Positions 40,133-49,285 are shown, numbered from the stretch's first letter. The stretch is DNA of 64,000 nucleotides from Dictyobacter aurantiacus (GCF_003967515.1 NZ_BIFQ01000001.1:5022001-5086000), one strand, 5' to 3'. Notes: generated by a model not told the origin, from the letters alone. Program-made: numbers and translations.

Positions 40133-41920
40133 TCAGGGGCGAACGGCTCGTTCGTAGAAGCGACGGTCGCTTTTCCAGCCAAAGACGACGTTCTTGATGG
40201 TCAGCTGCACTGGTTCTGTACAGATGTTTGGGGTGTTGTCCTTGCGGGCAAAGGCGGTGGCCAACCAGACGTCGCCTCCGGCGTGCCAGTGCCGGATGGT
40301 GAGAAAATCACCCCAGGTTCCATCGAACGAGACCCCGGGCTGATCGATGCAGGAGTTGCCCTTCCCTGTGAGGAAATAGTCGACCGTGGGTGAGGCCAGT
40401 TTGAATTTGAGATTGTCGAAGATGGCGATCATCGAGCCGGGAAAGTAGTCGGTGGTGCCGGTGCCGCCGCCATAGGCATCGATCAGTCCTAGATCGCCGT
40501 GCGCGTTTGCAGCGATTGCCTGATAGGCGTGGGCCACGGTGAGTCCGTACAGGTCGTGGCTGACGGCTACGTGTAAATCCTTCTCCTGGATACCGGTGAT
40601 CCTTACATACGGGAAGGGGCGCCGGGCGCCGTACTGCTGTGCCGCCCAGGAAAACCACAGGTAGCCCCCGCCGCGAGCGGCGAACACCCCACCGGAAGTC
40701 AGTTCACTGCACCAGTTGGTGACTATCTGGTCGCGGCTGCTGCAGTCTCCCTTCATCCTCGGTTTGTCAGGCGTCATGTAGCGAAACGGCGGGACGAGCC
40801 GGTCGACGGTGGTTACCCACATGGACCACTTCGGCCAGACGAGCAGGCGTAGCACACGCCCTTCCCCGGTACGCAGTGAGGTAGCGCCCGCGTAAGCGAT
40901 ATCGGTGATGCCCTGGGGAACCCGCAGCTCTTCGATGATGTCGGTGCGGGTGATCGCGTCGTAGTGCGCCGGACGTCCCGCAGCCAGGTCCGCGCGAGAG
41001 ATCCGCATCAGCACTACGGCATTGACACGGTAGTCCCTGTCGGGAAGGAACGTGATGAGCCGTGTGGTCAGGTACAGATAGCGGCTGCCGACTACCAGGT
41101 CGTTGTAGTCCAGGTTGTTCTGGTCATTGGCGTACCCGACATCGGACGGCCTGATAGTGTAGGGGCGCCAGTTGACGAAATCTCCTACAGGAGAAGTCGC
41201 CAGCACCAGATGACCATTACCTACAACACCGGGGTTATTGAAAAATGGCATGTACTGCAGTACCCAGTCTTGCAGATGGTACTGGGGGTCGGCCACAGTG
41301 ACCTGGTCGCAGCAGAAGTCGGGCCCAAAGATGGCGTAGGGATTCAGCCCTTGCCAGATCCGGCCATTGTCCCGGGAGAACTCGGCATGGTGGTTGCCGG
41401 TGGCGAAGATATTCCGCCCCAACTGGTCGGTGCTGGGCTCCGCAGGGATTATTTGGTTCCCGGTGGTGACCGGCACGGTGGTATTGCGGAACAGCGTCAG
41501 TCGCCGTGGGTCTCCCTGCGGTGGGGGTGGCGTGTGCTTCGGATCCGGTAATGGTGCGCCCAGCCAGGGGGACGTATCCGGCACCAGGACCTGGTCCGCG
41601 CCGGGCTGCGCCACTTCACGCAGGGGATGCTCGGTCCGGGATGCCTGCCCGGACACGGCCATCTGCGGCTCGACCTTGTGCCTGGTGGCTGCGCAGGCCT
41701 GGGAAGCTGCATTAGGCGCCGGCGTCGGCGGACCGGGCTGCGCGTGCACCACCGAGCCAGGCAGCAGCACACCACTGAGCGCGCGCTGCGGCCCGATGGT
41801 GCCCCACCCCCTCTCCGCGCTCCTTGAGGGGGCCGCCTGCGTGGTAGATCTCCCCACACCGACGCTCCCCATGCTGGCGAGCAGCATCACCGCCACGGCA
41901 ACCAGCCAGAAGCGGGGCAT
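40133..41920 (-). CDS. Secreted protein, probable BNR/sialidase-like propeller
   Basis: About 595 aa. From ATG 41920 the protein starts MPRFWLVAVAVMLLASMGSV, a clear signal peptide. A long Pro/Ala-rich stretch follows, then a globular domain with a BNR-like box (FSRDNGRIW near residue 200). A late WGDFLTIRHW plus DVWLATAF pattern is seen in secreted propeller proteins. No sialidase Arg triad can be assigned, so enzyme activity is uncertain. The frame is open to a GTG at 42082, but that 54-codon extension reads like non-coding DNA and would bury the signal peptide. GC content is clearly higher than in neighbours, which may mean transfer from another high-GC bacterium. It is monocistronic and convergent with the serine hydrolase. 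Confidence 0.65.
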   Translation of the reverse strand: MPRFWLVAVAVMLLASMGSVGVGRSTTQAAPSRSAERGWGTIGPQRALSGVLLPGSVVHAQPGPPTPAPNAASQACAATRHKVEPQMAVSGQASRTEHPLREVAQPGADQVLVPDTSPWLGAPLPDPKHTPPPPQGDPRRLTLFRNTTVPVTTGNQIIPAEPSTDQLGRNIFATGNHHAEFSRDNGRIWQGLNPYAIFGPDFCCDQVTVADPQYHLQDWVLQYMPFFNNPGVVGNGHLVLATSPVGDFVNWRPYTIRPSDVGYANDQNNLDYNDLVVGSRYLYLTTRLITFLPDRDYRVNAVVLMRISRADLAAGRPAHYDAITRTDIIEELRVPQGITDIAYAGATSLRTGEGRVLRLLVWPKWSMWVTTVDRLVPPFRYMTPDKPRMKGDCSSRDQIVTNWCSELTSGGVFAARGGGYLWFSWAAQQYGARRPFPYVRITGIQEKDLHVAVSHDLYGLTVAHAYQAIAANAHGDLGLIDAYGGGTGTTDYFPGSMIAIFDNLKFKLASPTVDYFLTGKGNSCIDQPGVSFDGTWGDFLTIRHWHAGGDVWLATAFARKDNTPNICTEPVQLTIKNVVFGWKSDRRFYERAVRP

Positions 41921-42365
41921 ACCCCTGACGGTATCCTTTGAAATGGCATGGGCGGCTGCTGTAGCATGGTGCCAATGCTGTTGGTGAGCCCAGGGGAAGC
42001 CAGAAACGGCCAGCCGAGCCGGAGGAACAATTCTCAGACCATACAGACAAACATTCCTGCACACTTTTACACAAATCCTCACGTCAAAAGAGCCCTTTCC
42101 AAAACCTGACTTTTACGGTAAAAATAGAAGAGGTTTTATAGTGGTATTATACGTGTAATTACAAATTAAACTGTTTCCTACCCTGCGTAATATGTAAATG
42201 TGAATAAAAAGTGATATAGTTATCATATAGAAATTACGAGGCTGGTGAGTTAAGTGAAGGCTGACCGACTTTGCACGAAAGGATGAGAATTTATACTGAA
42301 GGTGTTACTTGTTGTTATAATTGCATGGAAATATTTTGATTTTGTGAAAAGGATATACGGGTTAG
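41921..42365. other. Divergent intergenic region
   Basis: From the GC-rich start of the secreted protein the sequence turns very AT-rich at 42090-42360. It must contain the promoter of the APH-fold gene at 42366 and probably that of the secreted protein. I see no repeats, RNA genes or certain promoter boxes. Confidence 0.35.
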
Positions 42366-43367
42366 ATGAATGAAAAAGACCTGCAACCGACGCTAGAAAG
42401 CCCTTTTTTAGTCGAATGTATCCACAGATACTATCACGCTCAGACTGTAGAGCTTCATCGTCTACCGAGTGATTCAGGGAAATATATTTTTCGGGTGGAC
42501 CTGGTAGATGGGACGCGCCAGATTCTACGCGTCGTAACAGATTCCGACAAGTCCGCCCTCTTTGAGCTTACGCGCCTGCTCCAGTTTTTCGAGCAGCAGG
42601 ACTATCCAGCGGAGCGGATCATTTTGACGACCGAGCAGGCGACTACGGTAACCGTTGAGGGCTGGCATCTCTTGCTGACAACCTTTCTCGTCGGCAATCC
42701 TTTGGAATACACCCCTTCAATGTTCCGCCTGCTAGGAGGCGTTGTAGGACAGCTCCACGCGCTCAAGCCTGTGCTCACCTACGATCCGCCACGCGCGGGC
42801 ATGCTGCCGTCAAACGAGCTGGCCTTCGCACAGCGGCAGCTTGATGCCGTCGCCACTCGCGTCCCACATCTCTATATCCCACAATTTGATCTATTAGAGA
42901 CAACTCTCTCGTCGCTTGATCGCGGCACCCATCTGCCCACGACGCTCATCCACAACGATTGCCATCCTTTCAATGCTGTGATGACGGCACCTGGGCATGT
43001 CACTCTTCTGGATTGGGAGGGATCAGGCCTGGGACCGGCGGTCCTCGATGTCGCTTTCTTGCTATCCAACTGCGATGGAAAGGCCCCCTGGTTCCCTCTA
43101 TCTCCAGAGCCTTTTCATCCAGCCACAGAACTGCTGCAAGCGGTCATTGAAGGCTACCGCCAGTACCATCAATTGACTACCGCTGAACTCGCTTACCTGG
43201 CGGACGCGATCCGCTTTCGTTCTCTTGTATTTGGCGTCTGTAACTTCGCTGCGGCCATCGCCCAGCAGCAAAACGCCGGGTTTTCCCAGTGGTGGTGGAC
43301 CCGCTATCGCGCCGCTGACGAGATCGCGGATCAGGCCCGAACTCGTTTTGAGCAGCTTTCCCAGTAG
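42366..43367 (+). CDS. APH-fold phosphotransferase
   Basis: A 333-aa cytosolic kinase-like protein. The catalytic loop LIHNDCHPFNAVM has His196 and Asp198, and the metal site LLDWEGSG has Asp216, both as in APH and homoserine-kinase-type ThrB2 enzymes. The lobe border at LLTTFLVGNP is also typical. It differs clearly from the APH-fold gene at 36575, which has Asn-Gly before the catalytic Asp. The gene stands alone, with the P-loop kinase convergent to it after a short gap. The substrate is unknown; an amino alcohol or antibiotic are both possible. Confidence 0.82.
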   Translation: MNEKDLQPTLESPFLVECIHRYYHAQTVELHRLPSDSGKYIFRVDLVDGTRQILRVVTDSDKSALFELTRLLQFFEQQDYPAERIILTTEQATTVTVEGWHLLLTTFLVGNPLEYTPSMFRLLGGVVGQLHALKPVLTYDPPRAGMLPSNELAFAQRQLDAVATRVPHLYIPQFDLLETTLSSLDRGTHLPTTLIHNDCHPFNAVMTAPGHVTLLDWEGSGLGPAVLDVAFLLSNCDGKAPWFPLSPEPFHPATELLQAVIEGYRQYHQLTTAELAYLADAIRFRSLVFGVCNFAAAIAQQQNAGFSQWWWTRYRAADEIADQARTRFEQLSQ

Positions 43368-43397
43368 CCATGCATACCTGGTGTAATCTATTTCTTT

Positions 43398-44000
43398 TCA
43401 GTTGAGTGCGGTCACTATGCGTTCAAAAAGGTCGGCTGATGGTCGAGCGGCTATTGTCAGGGCGCCCACGCGTTTGGCTTCATGCTTGAGCCATTGTCCG
43501 TAGAGCCAGCTTACCCGGGCACGCTTCTCCTGCGGACCGTGTTCGGGCTCACGCTGCATAAAATTGCGACGGAATTGTTCTTCGCTGTCTTCATACAGGA
43601 AGAGTGCTTGTACCGGGTTCCGCTGTGAGCTATCTGAAAAAGCTGTAGCCAGCATGGGGAGGATGAAATCCCCTTCCAGAATAACAGGCGCTCGACTTTC
43701 AATGTGATTGGTGATCACCGCCGCTAGCGCCGGCACCATCACCTGGCCCACGGCGATCGTGTGTTTGACAATCTCCTCTACCGGTAAGTCTCCCGCTCTA
43801 GGATGGGTGCGCCAGTAGTGCAGGACAGGTTGCTCCGCGGGCGTCGTCATGCGCTCAAGCACCACCTGGAAATCATCGACTTCCGTGATCCCAATTCCGA
43901 AGTGCTGCGCCAGCCGGTAACTGACGCTGGTCTTCCCAACGCCAGAAGGACCGCCGAGCAAGAGAACCTGCCATGGGCGGTGAGGAATGCCATGATTCAA
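43398..44000 (-). CDS. P-loop small-molecule kinase (2-phosphoglycerate kinase-like)
   Basis: The 200-aa product begins NHGIPHRPWQ after the start and has Walker A GGPSGVGKTS at residues 16-25. The context VSYRLAQHFGIGITEVDDF suits AAA_33/2-phosphoglycerate kinase-type enzymes. I start it at TTG 44000 because AGGAGG lies nine bases upstream. The reading frame is open to 44255, but that part overlaps the PNPOx gene antisense-free region and encodes Arg-rich nonsense. It may phosphorylate a sugar acid or nucleoside; the substrate is not predictable. It follows the PNPOx gene by 49 bases on the same strand and may be co-transcribed. Confidence 0.75.
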   Translation of the reverse strand: MNHGIPHRPWQVLLLGGPSGVGKTSVSYRLAQHFGIGITEVDDFQVVLERMTTPAEQPVLHYWRTHPRAGDLPVEEIVKHTIAVGQVMVPALAAVITNHIESRAPVILEGDFILPMLATAFSDSSQRNPVQALFLYEDSEEQFRRNFMQREPEHGPQEKRARVSWLYGQWLKHEAKRVGALTIAARPSADLFERIVTALN

Positions 44001-44049
44001 CGAGGGTAGCCTCCTATCTACATAGATAGATAAGTATAAATATATCCAG

Positions 44050-44682
44050 TTAGTAGAGATATTTATAATCCTCTTCGAGGTAAGCATTAATTTTCTGCGT
44101 CGTAATATCGGAGATGCACGTTTGCTTCTGCAGCATCTGCCCGACTGAGGGGGACACCGCCATCTCCTGCCATCTCGCTTGCTCCCAGAGCCTTGAGCGC
44201 TCGATTGCCTTTGTACAATGGATAAACGCCTCTTCAACCTCGACGCCGATGCCAAGCAGAGGCTGCTGACCCTGAACGGTGGAGCGCGCTAAAATATCCT
44301 TATCCCGGATCACGCAGGCTCGCCCATTGACGCGCAACGCCTCCTTTTCGCCAGGGATAAGAAAGAGCATGCCGATGCTACCGACCTGGATAATATTGCC
44401 CAGTGTATCGACGCGCCGATTGCCCGATCGTTCCGGGATCACGAGCGTCACCTCATCCAGAATCTGCACAAAGCCTGGCGCATCGCCACGCGGGGACACA
44501 TCACAATACCCAAACGAGTTCGTTGTCGCCATTAAAAGAAACGGCGATAATCTGATAAACTCCTGGCATTGCTGGTCGAGGCTGGAAAGTTGCTTGTAGC
44601 GAACAACCTGGCTCGGCGTCCCTACCAACTGACGTAAGGCCGCCTCAGACGTCACTGGGTTTGTAAATCTGGCTGGACCCAT
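44050..44682 (-). CDS. Pyridoxamine 5'-phosphate oxidase-family flavin protein
   Basis: A 210-aa split-barrel protein. RLSPFLLMATTNSFGYCDVS and PRGDAPGFVQILDE are the classic start of the MSMEG_1061-type PNPOx subfamily. IPERSGNRRVDTLGNI and GSIGMLFLIPG complete the FMN-binding barrel. Members bind FMN or F420 and reduce small molecules. Start at ATG 44682 is supported by AAGGA nine bases upstream; a TTG three codons earlier is possible. A broken copy of its 3' third lies at 46033-46241 in the same orientation. The alpha/beta hydrolase gene lies between the two. Confidence 0.85.
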   Translation of the reverse strand: MGPARFTNPVTSEAALRQLVGTPSQVVRYKQLSSLDQQCQEFIRLSPFLLMATTNSFGYCDVSPRGDAPGFVQILDEVTLVIPERSGNRRVDTLGNIIQVGSIGMLFLIPGEKEALRVNGRACVIRDKDILARSTVQGQQPLLGIGVEVEEAFIHCTKAIERSRLWEQARWQEMAVSPSVGQMLQKQTCISDITTQKINAYLEEDYKYLY

Positions 44683-45028
44683 AACGTACAATCCTTCTCC
44701 TTGATTATTAAATTAACTTCTAATTATAGTACCATTAAACATTTATATAAATTTATATTCTTATTTATAAATACAGCTGTAGCTTCTCATGTGGTGTAAA
44801 ACCCAGACAAGCAAGTACAATCATCCTATAGCTAGGCGCTCAAAACGTTACTTTTTGGGCAGGCTATTAGTCATCCCTGGCAGGGGGAACATAGCGATCA
44901 CCGCCAATGGGATTGCGGAGCGGGAAGAATCTATTTGAGAAATACCAGGCGATATATGTTTTTTACCTTCCGAATATTTTATAATCTTCAAATGAGTGTA
45001 ATGCAAAATAGAAGGAGCAGAAAACGAC
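44683..45028. other. Divergent promoter region
   Basis: AT-rich region between the PNPOx gene and the alpha/beta hydrolase. TATAAT at 44980-44985 is a -10 candidate for the hydrolase on the plus strand, without a good -35. A 62-codon minus ORF (44848-45036) is probably not a gene. Confidence 0.4.
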
Positions 45029-46018
45029 GTGGACAAAAAAGGATTTCAGCTCATACCCTGGCCGCGTAAAAATACTGTGAGGGCAAGATTGCTGCGTATC
45101 TTTCTCTGTGGGATAATTCTTCTGCTTGTTCTTGCGGGTTCAGGAGCAATCTATCAAACGATCGCGACCGCCGTTGATCGGCACCAGTTTGGTCTCGCCG
45201 GGCAGATGGTTGATGTAGGGGGACATCAGCTTCATCTGTACTGTACAGGGAAAGGAAGCCCGACCGTCATTCTTGAGGCGGGTCTTGGTGATACTACACT
45301 CGTCTGGAGTAAGGTACAACCTACCGTCTCCATCTTCACACACGTTTGTTCCTACGATCGGGCTGGCGATGGCGCGAGCGATCTTGGCCCGACCCCGCGC
45401 ACGGGTGCGCAGATCGTGACCGAACTTCATACGTTACTCACGAACGCTCATATTTCGGGTCCCTATATCCTGGTTGGGCATTCATTAGGTGGACTCTATG
45501 TGCGCCTCTATGCCAGCACCTATCCCCAACAAGTCGCCGGCATGGTGCTTGTCGATCCAAGTTATGAAGATCAGCCACCTCCTTTAGCTCAGGATATACA
45601 GAGCCATTACGCCGATCAGTGGTTGGCGAGGTTTGGTATCCCGCGCCTGGCTCTTCAATTGAATCTCGCGTCCGCCAGCAACTTTAGTGAATATCCTCCA
45701 GATGTCCTTCCTGCGCTAAAAGCATATCAGGCTCAGCCACAGTTTTTTCACACCTATGCTGATGAGCTCACAGCTTTTAATCAAACCGCCAATGAGGTAC
45801 GCTCTTCGGCGCAACGCGCAGGGAAGGAACCATTGGTGGTCCTTTTCCATGGTTTACCTGTGCCCCCGAATGCATCTCATCAGGAATTTTTCGCTCATCT
45901 CTCATCCCGCAGCATGCTTGTGGTTGCAAGTCGCAGCGGCCATTACATCCAACTCGACCAACCTGATCTTGTCATCAAAGCTATTCGGCAGGTGTTTCAT
46001 GAAACGATCCATGCATAG
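45029..46018 (+). CDS. Membrane-anchored alpha/beta hydrolase
   Basis: 329 aa starting at GTG with GGAG at good distance. One N-terminal membrane helix (about 20-45) anchors the enzyme outside the cytoplasm. The fold is marked by ILEAGLGDTTLVW (oxyanion region), SYDRAGDGASD, and the nucleophile elbow LVGHSLGGLYVRL with Ser152. The catalytic His is in SGHYIQLDQP near 307; the acid residue probably follows strand 6 or 7. Homologs are esterases or lipases of uncertain substrate. The gene is bracketed by the intact and broken PNPOx copies, so it may have arrived with a duplication event. Confidence 0.85.
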   Translation: MDKKGFQLIPWPRKNTVRARLLRIFLCGIILLLVLAGSGAIYQTIATAVDRHQFGLAGQMVDVGGHQLHLYCTGKGSPTVILEAGLGDTTLVWSKVQPTVSIFTHVCSYDRAGDGASDLGPTPRTGAQIVTELHTLLTNAHISGPYILVGHSLGGLYVRLYASTYPQQVAGMVLVDPSYEDQPPPLAQDIQSHYADQWLARFGIPRLALQLNLASASNFSEYPPDVLPALKAYQAQPQFFHTYADELTAFNQTANEVRSSAQRAGKEPLVVLFHGLPVPPNASHQEFFAHLSSRSMLVVASRSGHYIQLDQPDLVIKAIRQVFHETIHA

Positions 46019-46032
46019 GCTGGACAATGCCT

Positions 46033-46241
46033 TTAGTAGAGATGCTGATAATCCTCTTCGAGGTAAGCATCAAGTTGCTGTGCCGTCTTATCGGCGATGT
46101 GCGTATGGTCGTGAAACATCTGTCCGATGGATGGTAGCGCAGCCAAATCGGGCCAGCTCGCTTGCTCCCAGAGCTTTGAGCGCTTGATTGACTTGGCACA
46201 GTGGAGGAAGCCTTCCTCCACCTCGACACCAATCCCGAGCT
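46033..46241 (-). pseudogene. Broken 3' copy of the PNPOx-family gene
   Basis: The encoded IGVEVEEGFLHCAKSIKRSK... to AYLEEDYQHLY matches the last ~68 residues of the protein at 44050-44682. Similarity holds from the stop codon to about 46241 and then ends. The FMN-binding barrel is missing. It lies 15 bases past the alpha/beta hydrolase stop, on the opposite strand. The upstream end of the match abuts repeat DNA (46270 on). Confidence 0.8.
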
Positions 46242-46269
46242 TCCTTTTCCGCGATACGCAACATAAATC

Positions 46270-46295
46270 GTAGGTGCCGGGCTTGCCCCGGCTTT
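46270..46295. repeat. Short palindromic repeat, copy 1
   Basis: GTAGGTGCCGGGCTTGCCCC... contains the small hairpin GCCGGGCTTGCCCCGGC. A copy differing at two positions lies at 59893-59918. Probably a REP-like sequence. Confidence 0.55.
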
Positions 46296-46355
46296 GGAGC
46301 CCTCCGCAGGAGCGGCGACCCCGTGCCTGGGCGCGCATGTTGCGCCAACGTTGCG

Positions 46356-47921
46356 TTATTTGCGGCGACGACCCTTGATGATAAGGATGGCGAGCAGGAG
46401 GGCGAAGGCGGCCGCTAGCGCCGTGACCGGCCTGGGCGTCTGTTTGGTGACGCTGTCGTTGCTGGTTTTCTTATATACCCCGCCAGCGGCGTAGGCGTCA
46501 TCCAGCAGCTGGATGGGATGCTTGACTTCCATGGGGAGGCCGCGCTGGCGCATGCCCATGGCGATCTGCATCATGCAGCCGGGATTGCCGGTGGCAATGA
46601 TCTGAGCACCCGTTGCCTCGACGTTGTTCATCTTGCGCTCCAACAGCTCGTGTCCCATCTCCTGATTGGTCAGGTTGTAGATGCCGGCGCTGCCGCAGCA
46701 CCAGTCTGACTCGGGCAGGTTGACCAGCTTGAGGCCGGGGATGCTCTTGAGCAGCTGGCGCGGCTGCTGCTTGATCTTCTGACCGTGCAGCAGGTGGCAG
46801 GCGTCATGATAGGCGACGGTGTGGTGGACCTCGCCCATCTGCTGCACCGGCTCGATGCTGACCAGGAATTCGCTGATGTCTTTGACTCTGGCGCTGAACT
46901 CCTGGGCCTTCTGCGCGTAGTCGGGATCGTCGCGCAGCAGGTGGTCGTACTCTTTGAGCGTCGAGCCGCAGCCGGCCGAGTTGATGATGATGGCGTCGCA
47001 GTTGTAGGGTGCGAACGTATCGATGTTGTGACGGGCCAGCGCGCGTCCCCTATCGGCCTCGCCGCCGTGGACGTGCAGGGCGCCGCAGCAGCCCTGCTGG
47101 GGTGGGGTGATTACCTCGCAGCCGTTGGCGGCCAGCACGCGGACAGTGGCCTCGTTGATGTCGTGGAAGACCTGGTCCATGATGCAGCCGCTGATGACGC
47201 CTACGCGGTAGCGCTGCTCACCGATGGCAGGTGTGACCTCGGGTAGCGGGGCAGGGATAATGGGTCCTCCGGCGTTGTGCATCAGCTCTTCGGGGATCTT
47301 GAGTTTGCCCTTGAACGGCGTGGGCAGGTTGTTGGCCGCGTCCAGCAGGCCCGTTTTGTGCACGACGGTTTGTAGTCCGCTGCGCTGGTAGAGCTTGAGG
47401 CCGCCAAAGACCAGAGAGAGTGTCGTGCGCGAGGGGAGCATGGCGTCAAAGAAGAAGCGCCGCAGCAGGGTGGCGGAGATGCTGTTCTTGCTCCGACTGA
47501 CCGTTGGCGTGGTGGTCTCATCGTACTCGTCTCTGGCGTGAACGTCGGGACCCTCCTGGGCTGCCACTTTGTTGGTGGTGAGCTGAATCTGCTCGCGCGC
47601 CGCCTCGATCAGCTTACCGAACTGCACGCCCGATGGGCAGGCCGTTTCGCAGGCCCGGCAGCCGACGCAGCAATACATATGCTCGATAAAGTCGTCGGAG
47701 ATGTCCAGCTTGCCATCGGCGACCGCCTGCATCTGGTAGATGCGCCCCCGGGGCGAATCCATCTCCACCCCCAGAACGGCATAGGTCGGACAGGTAGGCA
47801 GACAAAATCCACAGTGGATACATTGACGCATCAGGTCATAGGTATGCGTGTGCCGCCGCAGCGGTCCCTCGCTCGGTGGAATGAACTGCACTGTTCGTGA
47901 CTGTGTATACTCTGTGCTCAT
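46356..47921 (-). CDS. glcF: Glycolate oxidase iron-sulfur subunit GlcF with C-terminal membrane anchor
   Basis: Passes electrons from the flavin subunits GlcD/GlcE. Two 4Fe-4S motifs near the start: CIHCGFCLPTC (Cys34, 37, 40, 44) and CCVGCRACETAC (84-95). Two CCG domains follow, with CCGALHVHGG and WCCGSAGIY. Length is 521 aa, longer than the usual ~410. The extra C-terminal end includes a membrane helix, TALAAAFALLLAILII followed by KGRRRK, which could fix the complex to the membrane. It is the last gene of a minus-strand operon that also holds glcD, glcE and an FtsJ-like methyltransferase. The upstream gap is 38 bases. Confidence 0.9.
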   Translation of the reverse strand: MSTEYTQSRTVQFIPPSEGPLRRHTHTYDLMRQCIHCGFCLPTCPTYAVLGVEMDSPRGRIYQMQAVADGKLDISDDFIEHMYCCVGCRACETACPSGVQFGKLIEAAREQIQLTTNKVAAQEGPDVHARDEYDETTTPTVSRSKNSISATLLRRFFFDAMLPSRTTLSLVFGGLKLYQRSGLQTVVHKTGLLDAANNLPTPFKGKLKIPEELMHNAGGPIIPAPLPEVTPAIGEQRYRVGVISGCIMDQVFHDINEATVRVLAANGCEVITPPQQGCCGALHVHGGEADRGRALARHNIDTFAPYNCDAIIINSAGCGSTLKEYDHLLRDDPDYAQKAQEFSARVKDISEFLVSIEPVQQMGEVHHTVAYHDACHLLHGQKIKQQPRQLLKSIPGLKLVNLPESDWCCGSAGIYNLTNQEMGHELLERKMNNVEATGAQIIATGNPGCMMQIAMGMRQRGLPMEVKHPIQLLDDAYAAGGVYKKTSNDSVTKQTPRPVTALAAAFALLLAILIIKGRRRK

Positions 47922-47959
47922 GATTTTAACCTGCCTCCATTGCTAATGGTTATTATTGA

Positions 47960-49285
47960 TTATTCATGACGCTCCGGTCGCGGTGAGCCAGATTGATATG
48001 GTCTGCGTTGCTGCGTCCCACGCGACGGGTAGGGACGCGTTTGCGGACCCCGTGGGCGTTCTTTGCCCTCCTGGCGCGGCCCCCGTGATTGAAATGGACG
48101 TTGCTGTGGTCCTCGGGTATGCTCCGGTCGCCCCTGTGGTCCTCGATGCGCTGGCTGATTCCTCATCTGCGACGGTCGGCCGGAATACTGCGGCGTCCGG
48201 GCCTGCGGCAGCGGTTGGGCTGCCACTACGGTGACCTCCTGTCGATTGTGGAAGAGCTGATGCGCCTGCACGACCGCGTAGCTTCTTTTGAGTATGTTCA
48301 AGGCTTCTTTGAGATTGACAAAAGGATCAATGGCAAGGGTGGCATGGGGCAGCTTAAAGACGCTGATCATTAGCCCTTCTTCCGGATCCAGGCAGGCGGC
48401 GGCCTTACTGATCAGCCGCGCCGCCTCGCGGGCGTCCATGCGCATGTCGTTGACGATCAGATCATAGTGCTGGTGGCGCTGTACCGCTTCCTCCAGATAG
48501 TCTTCAGCGTAGCCACGATAGTGCGTCAGGCCGCGACGTCCGGCCAGGCGTGGATCGAGCTTCGCCGGATCGACGGCGACAACCTCAAGTCCCGCGTCCA
48601 GCAGCAGCCGTGTCCAGCCACCGGGGGCCGCTCCCAGGTCCAGCGCTTTCCCCTCTGTGGGTAGTATAACACCAAACACCTCTATTGCTTCAAGTAACTT
48701 GAACTCTGCGCGGCTGATTTGTTCATCCGTCTGAGCATAGTGGCGGGCACCCCCGGGCCAGGCGCTGAGATTTTCCTCGGCCGTTGAGATGCCAAGATAG
48801 CCTCTGTCCATGGTAGCGAGCAGTGAGACGATCACCTGTGGTTTTTTGACATCCTCGATGGCGGCGGTCTCCTCGGCCAGTGCCTCGGCCAGCGCCTTGT
48901 TGATCTGCCCGCCGCTATAGGCACGCTCGCCCCTGCTCTTATCGGTCTGCGTCAGGCGCGTCTGTACCGCGAAGTGCACGCCGCGCTCCAGCTGGGCGAA
49001 GCCCGGCAGTTGCACGGTGGCCAGGGCGACCGTGCCCAGGTCGTTCTCGTTATTCTGCAGCGGCACGATGGTCTGCACCGGGGCAATGTGGCGCGCGAAC
49101 ACCGGCCGCGACTTACTGACGATCGTTATAAAGCGCGCCACGTCCTCGGCGCGGCAGAGCAGAATTCCGGGCGCGATCTCTTCTTCCATGCTCAGGCTCG
49201 GATCCAATGTCTGCAGTTCGGCCAGTGCCGCCTCGCTAAATTCTGGTTGTGCGGTCACCAGGCATAAATTTTCAGTTGTACTCAC
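47960..49285 (-). CDS. FtsJ-like RNA 2'-O-methyltransferase (RlmM-type) with basic tail
   Basis: 441 aa. An N-terminal THUMP-like part precedes an FtsJ domain with SAM motif LDLGAAPGGW (215-224). The KDKE catalytic set is visible: Lys196, Asp280 in VNDMRMD, Lys311 in SVFKLP. The best analogue is RlmM, which methylates 23S C2498. The last ~75 residues are low-complexity, rich in Arg, Gly, Pro and Gln, and probably bind RNA loosely. The start overlaps the glcE stop by four bases, so the two are translationally coupled. An rRNA methyltransferase inside a glycolate oxidase operon is unexpected; no functional link is known to me. Confidence 0.83.
   Translation of the reverse strand: MSTTENLCLVTAQPEFSEAALAELQTLDPSLSMEEEIAPGILLCRAEDVARFITIVSKSRPVFARHIAPVQTIVPLQNNENDLGTVALATVQLPGFAQLERGVHFAVQTRLTQTDKSRGERAYSGGQINKALAEALAEETAAIEDVKKPQVIVSLLATMDRGYLGISTAEENLSAWPGGARHYAQTDEQISRAEFKLLEAIEVFGVILPTEGKALDLGAAPGGWTRLLLDAGLEVVAVDPAKLDPRLAGRRGLTHYRGYAEDYLEEAVQRHQHYDLIVNDMRMDAREAARLISKAAACLDPEEGLMISVFKLPHATLAIDPFVNLKEALNILKRSYAVVQAHQLFHNRQEVTVVAAQPLPQARTPQYSGRPSQMRNQPAHRGPQGRPEHTRGPQQRPFQSRGPRQEGKERPRGPQTRPYPSRGTQQRRPYQSGSPRPERHE

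Noticed and set aside
41921..42082. 54-codon N-terminal extension of the secreted propeller protein
   Set aside because: Composition reads as non-coding and would hide a clear signal peptide that begins at 41920.
44001..44255. Upstream extension of the P-loop kinase
   Set aside because: Overlaps the end of the PNPOx gene on the same strand in another frame and is Arg/Ser-rich; a strong ribosome site supports TTG 44000.
44848..45036. 62-codon ORF between the PNPOx and hydrolase genes
   Set aside because: No start signal, overlaps the hydrolase ribosome site on the other strand, no recognisable protein.
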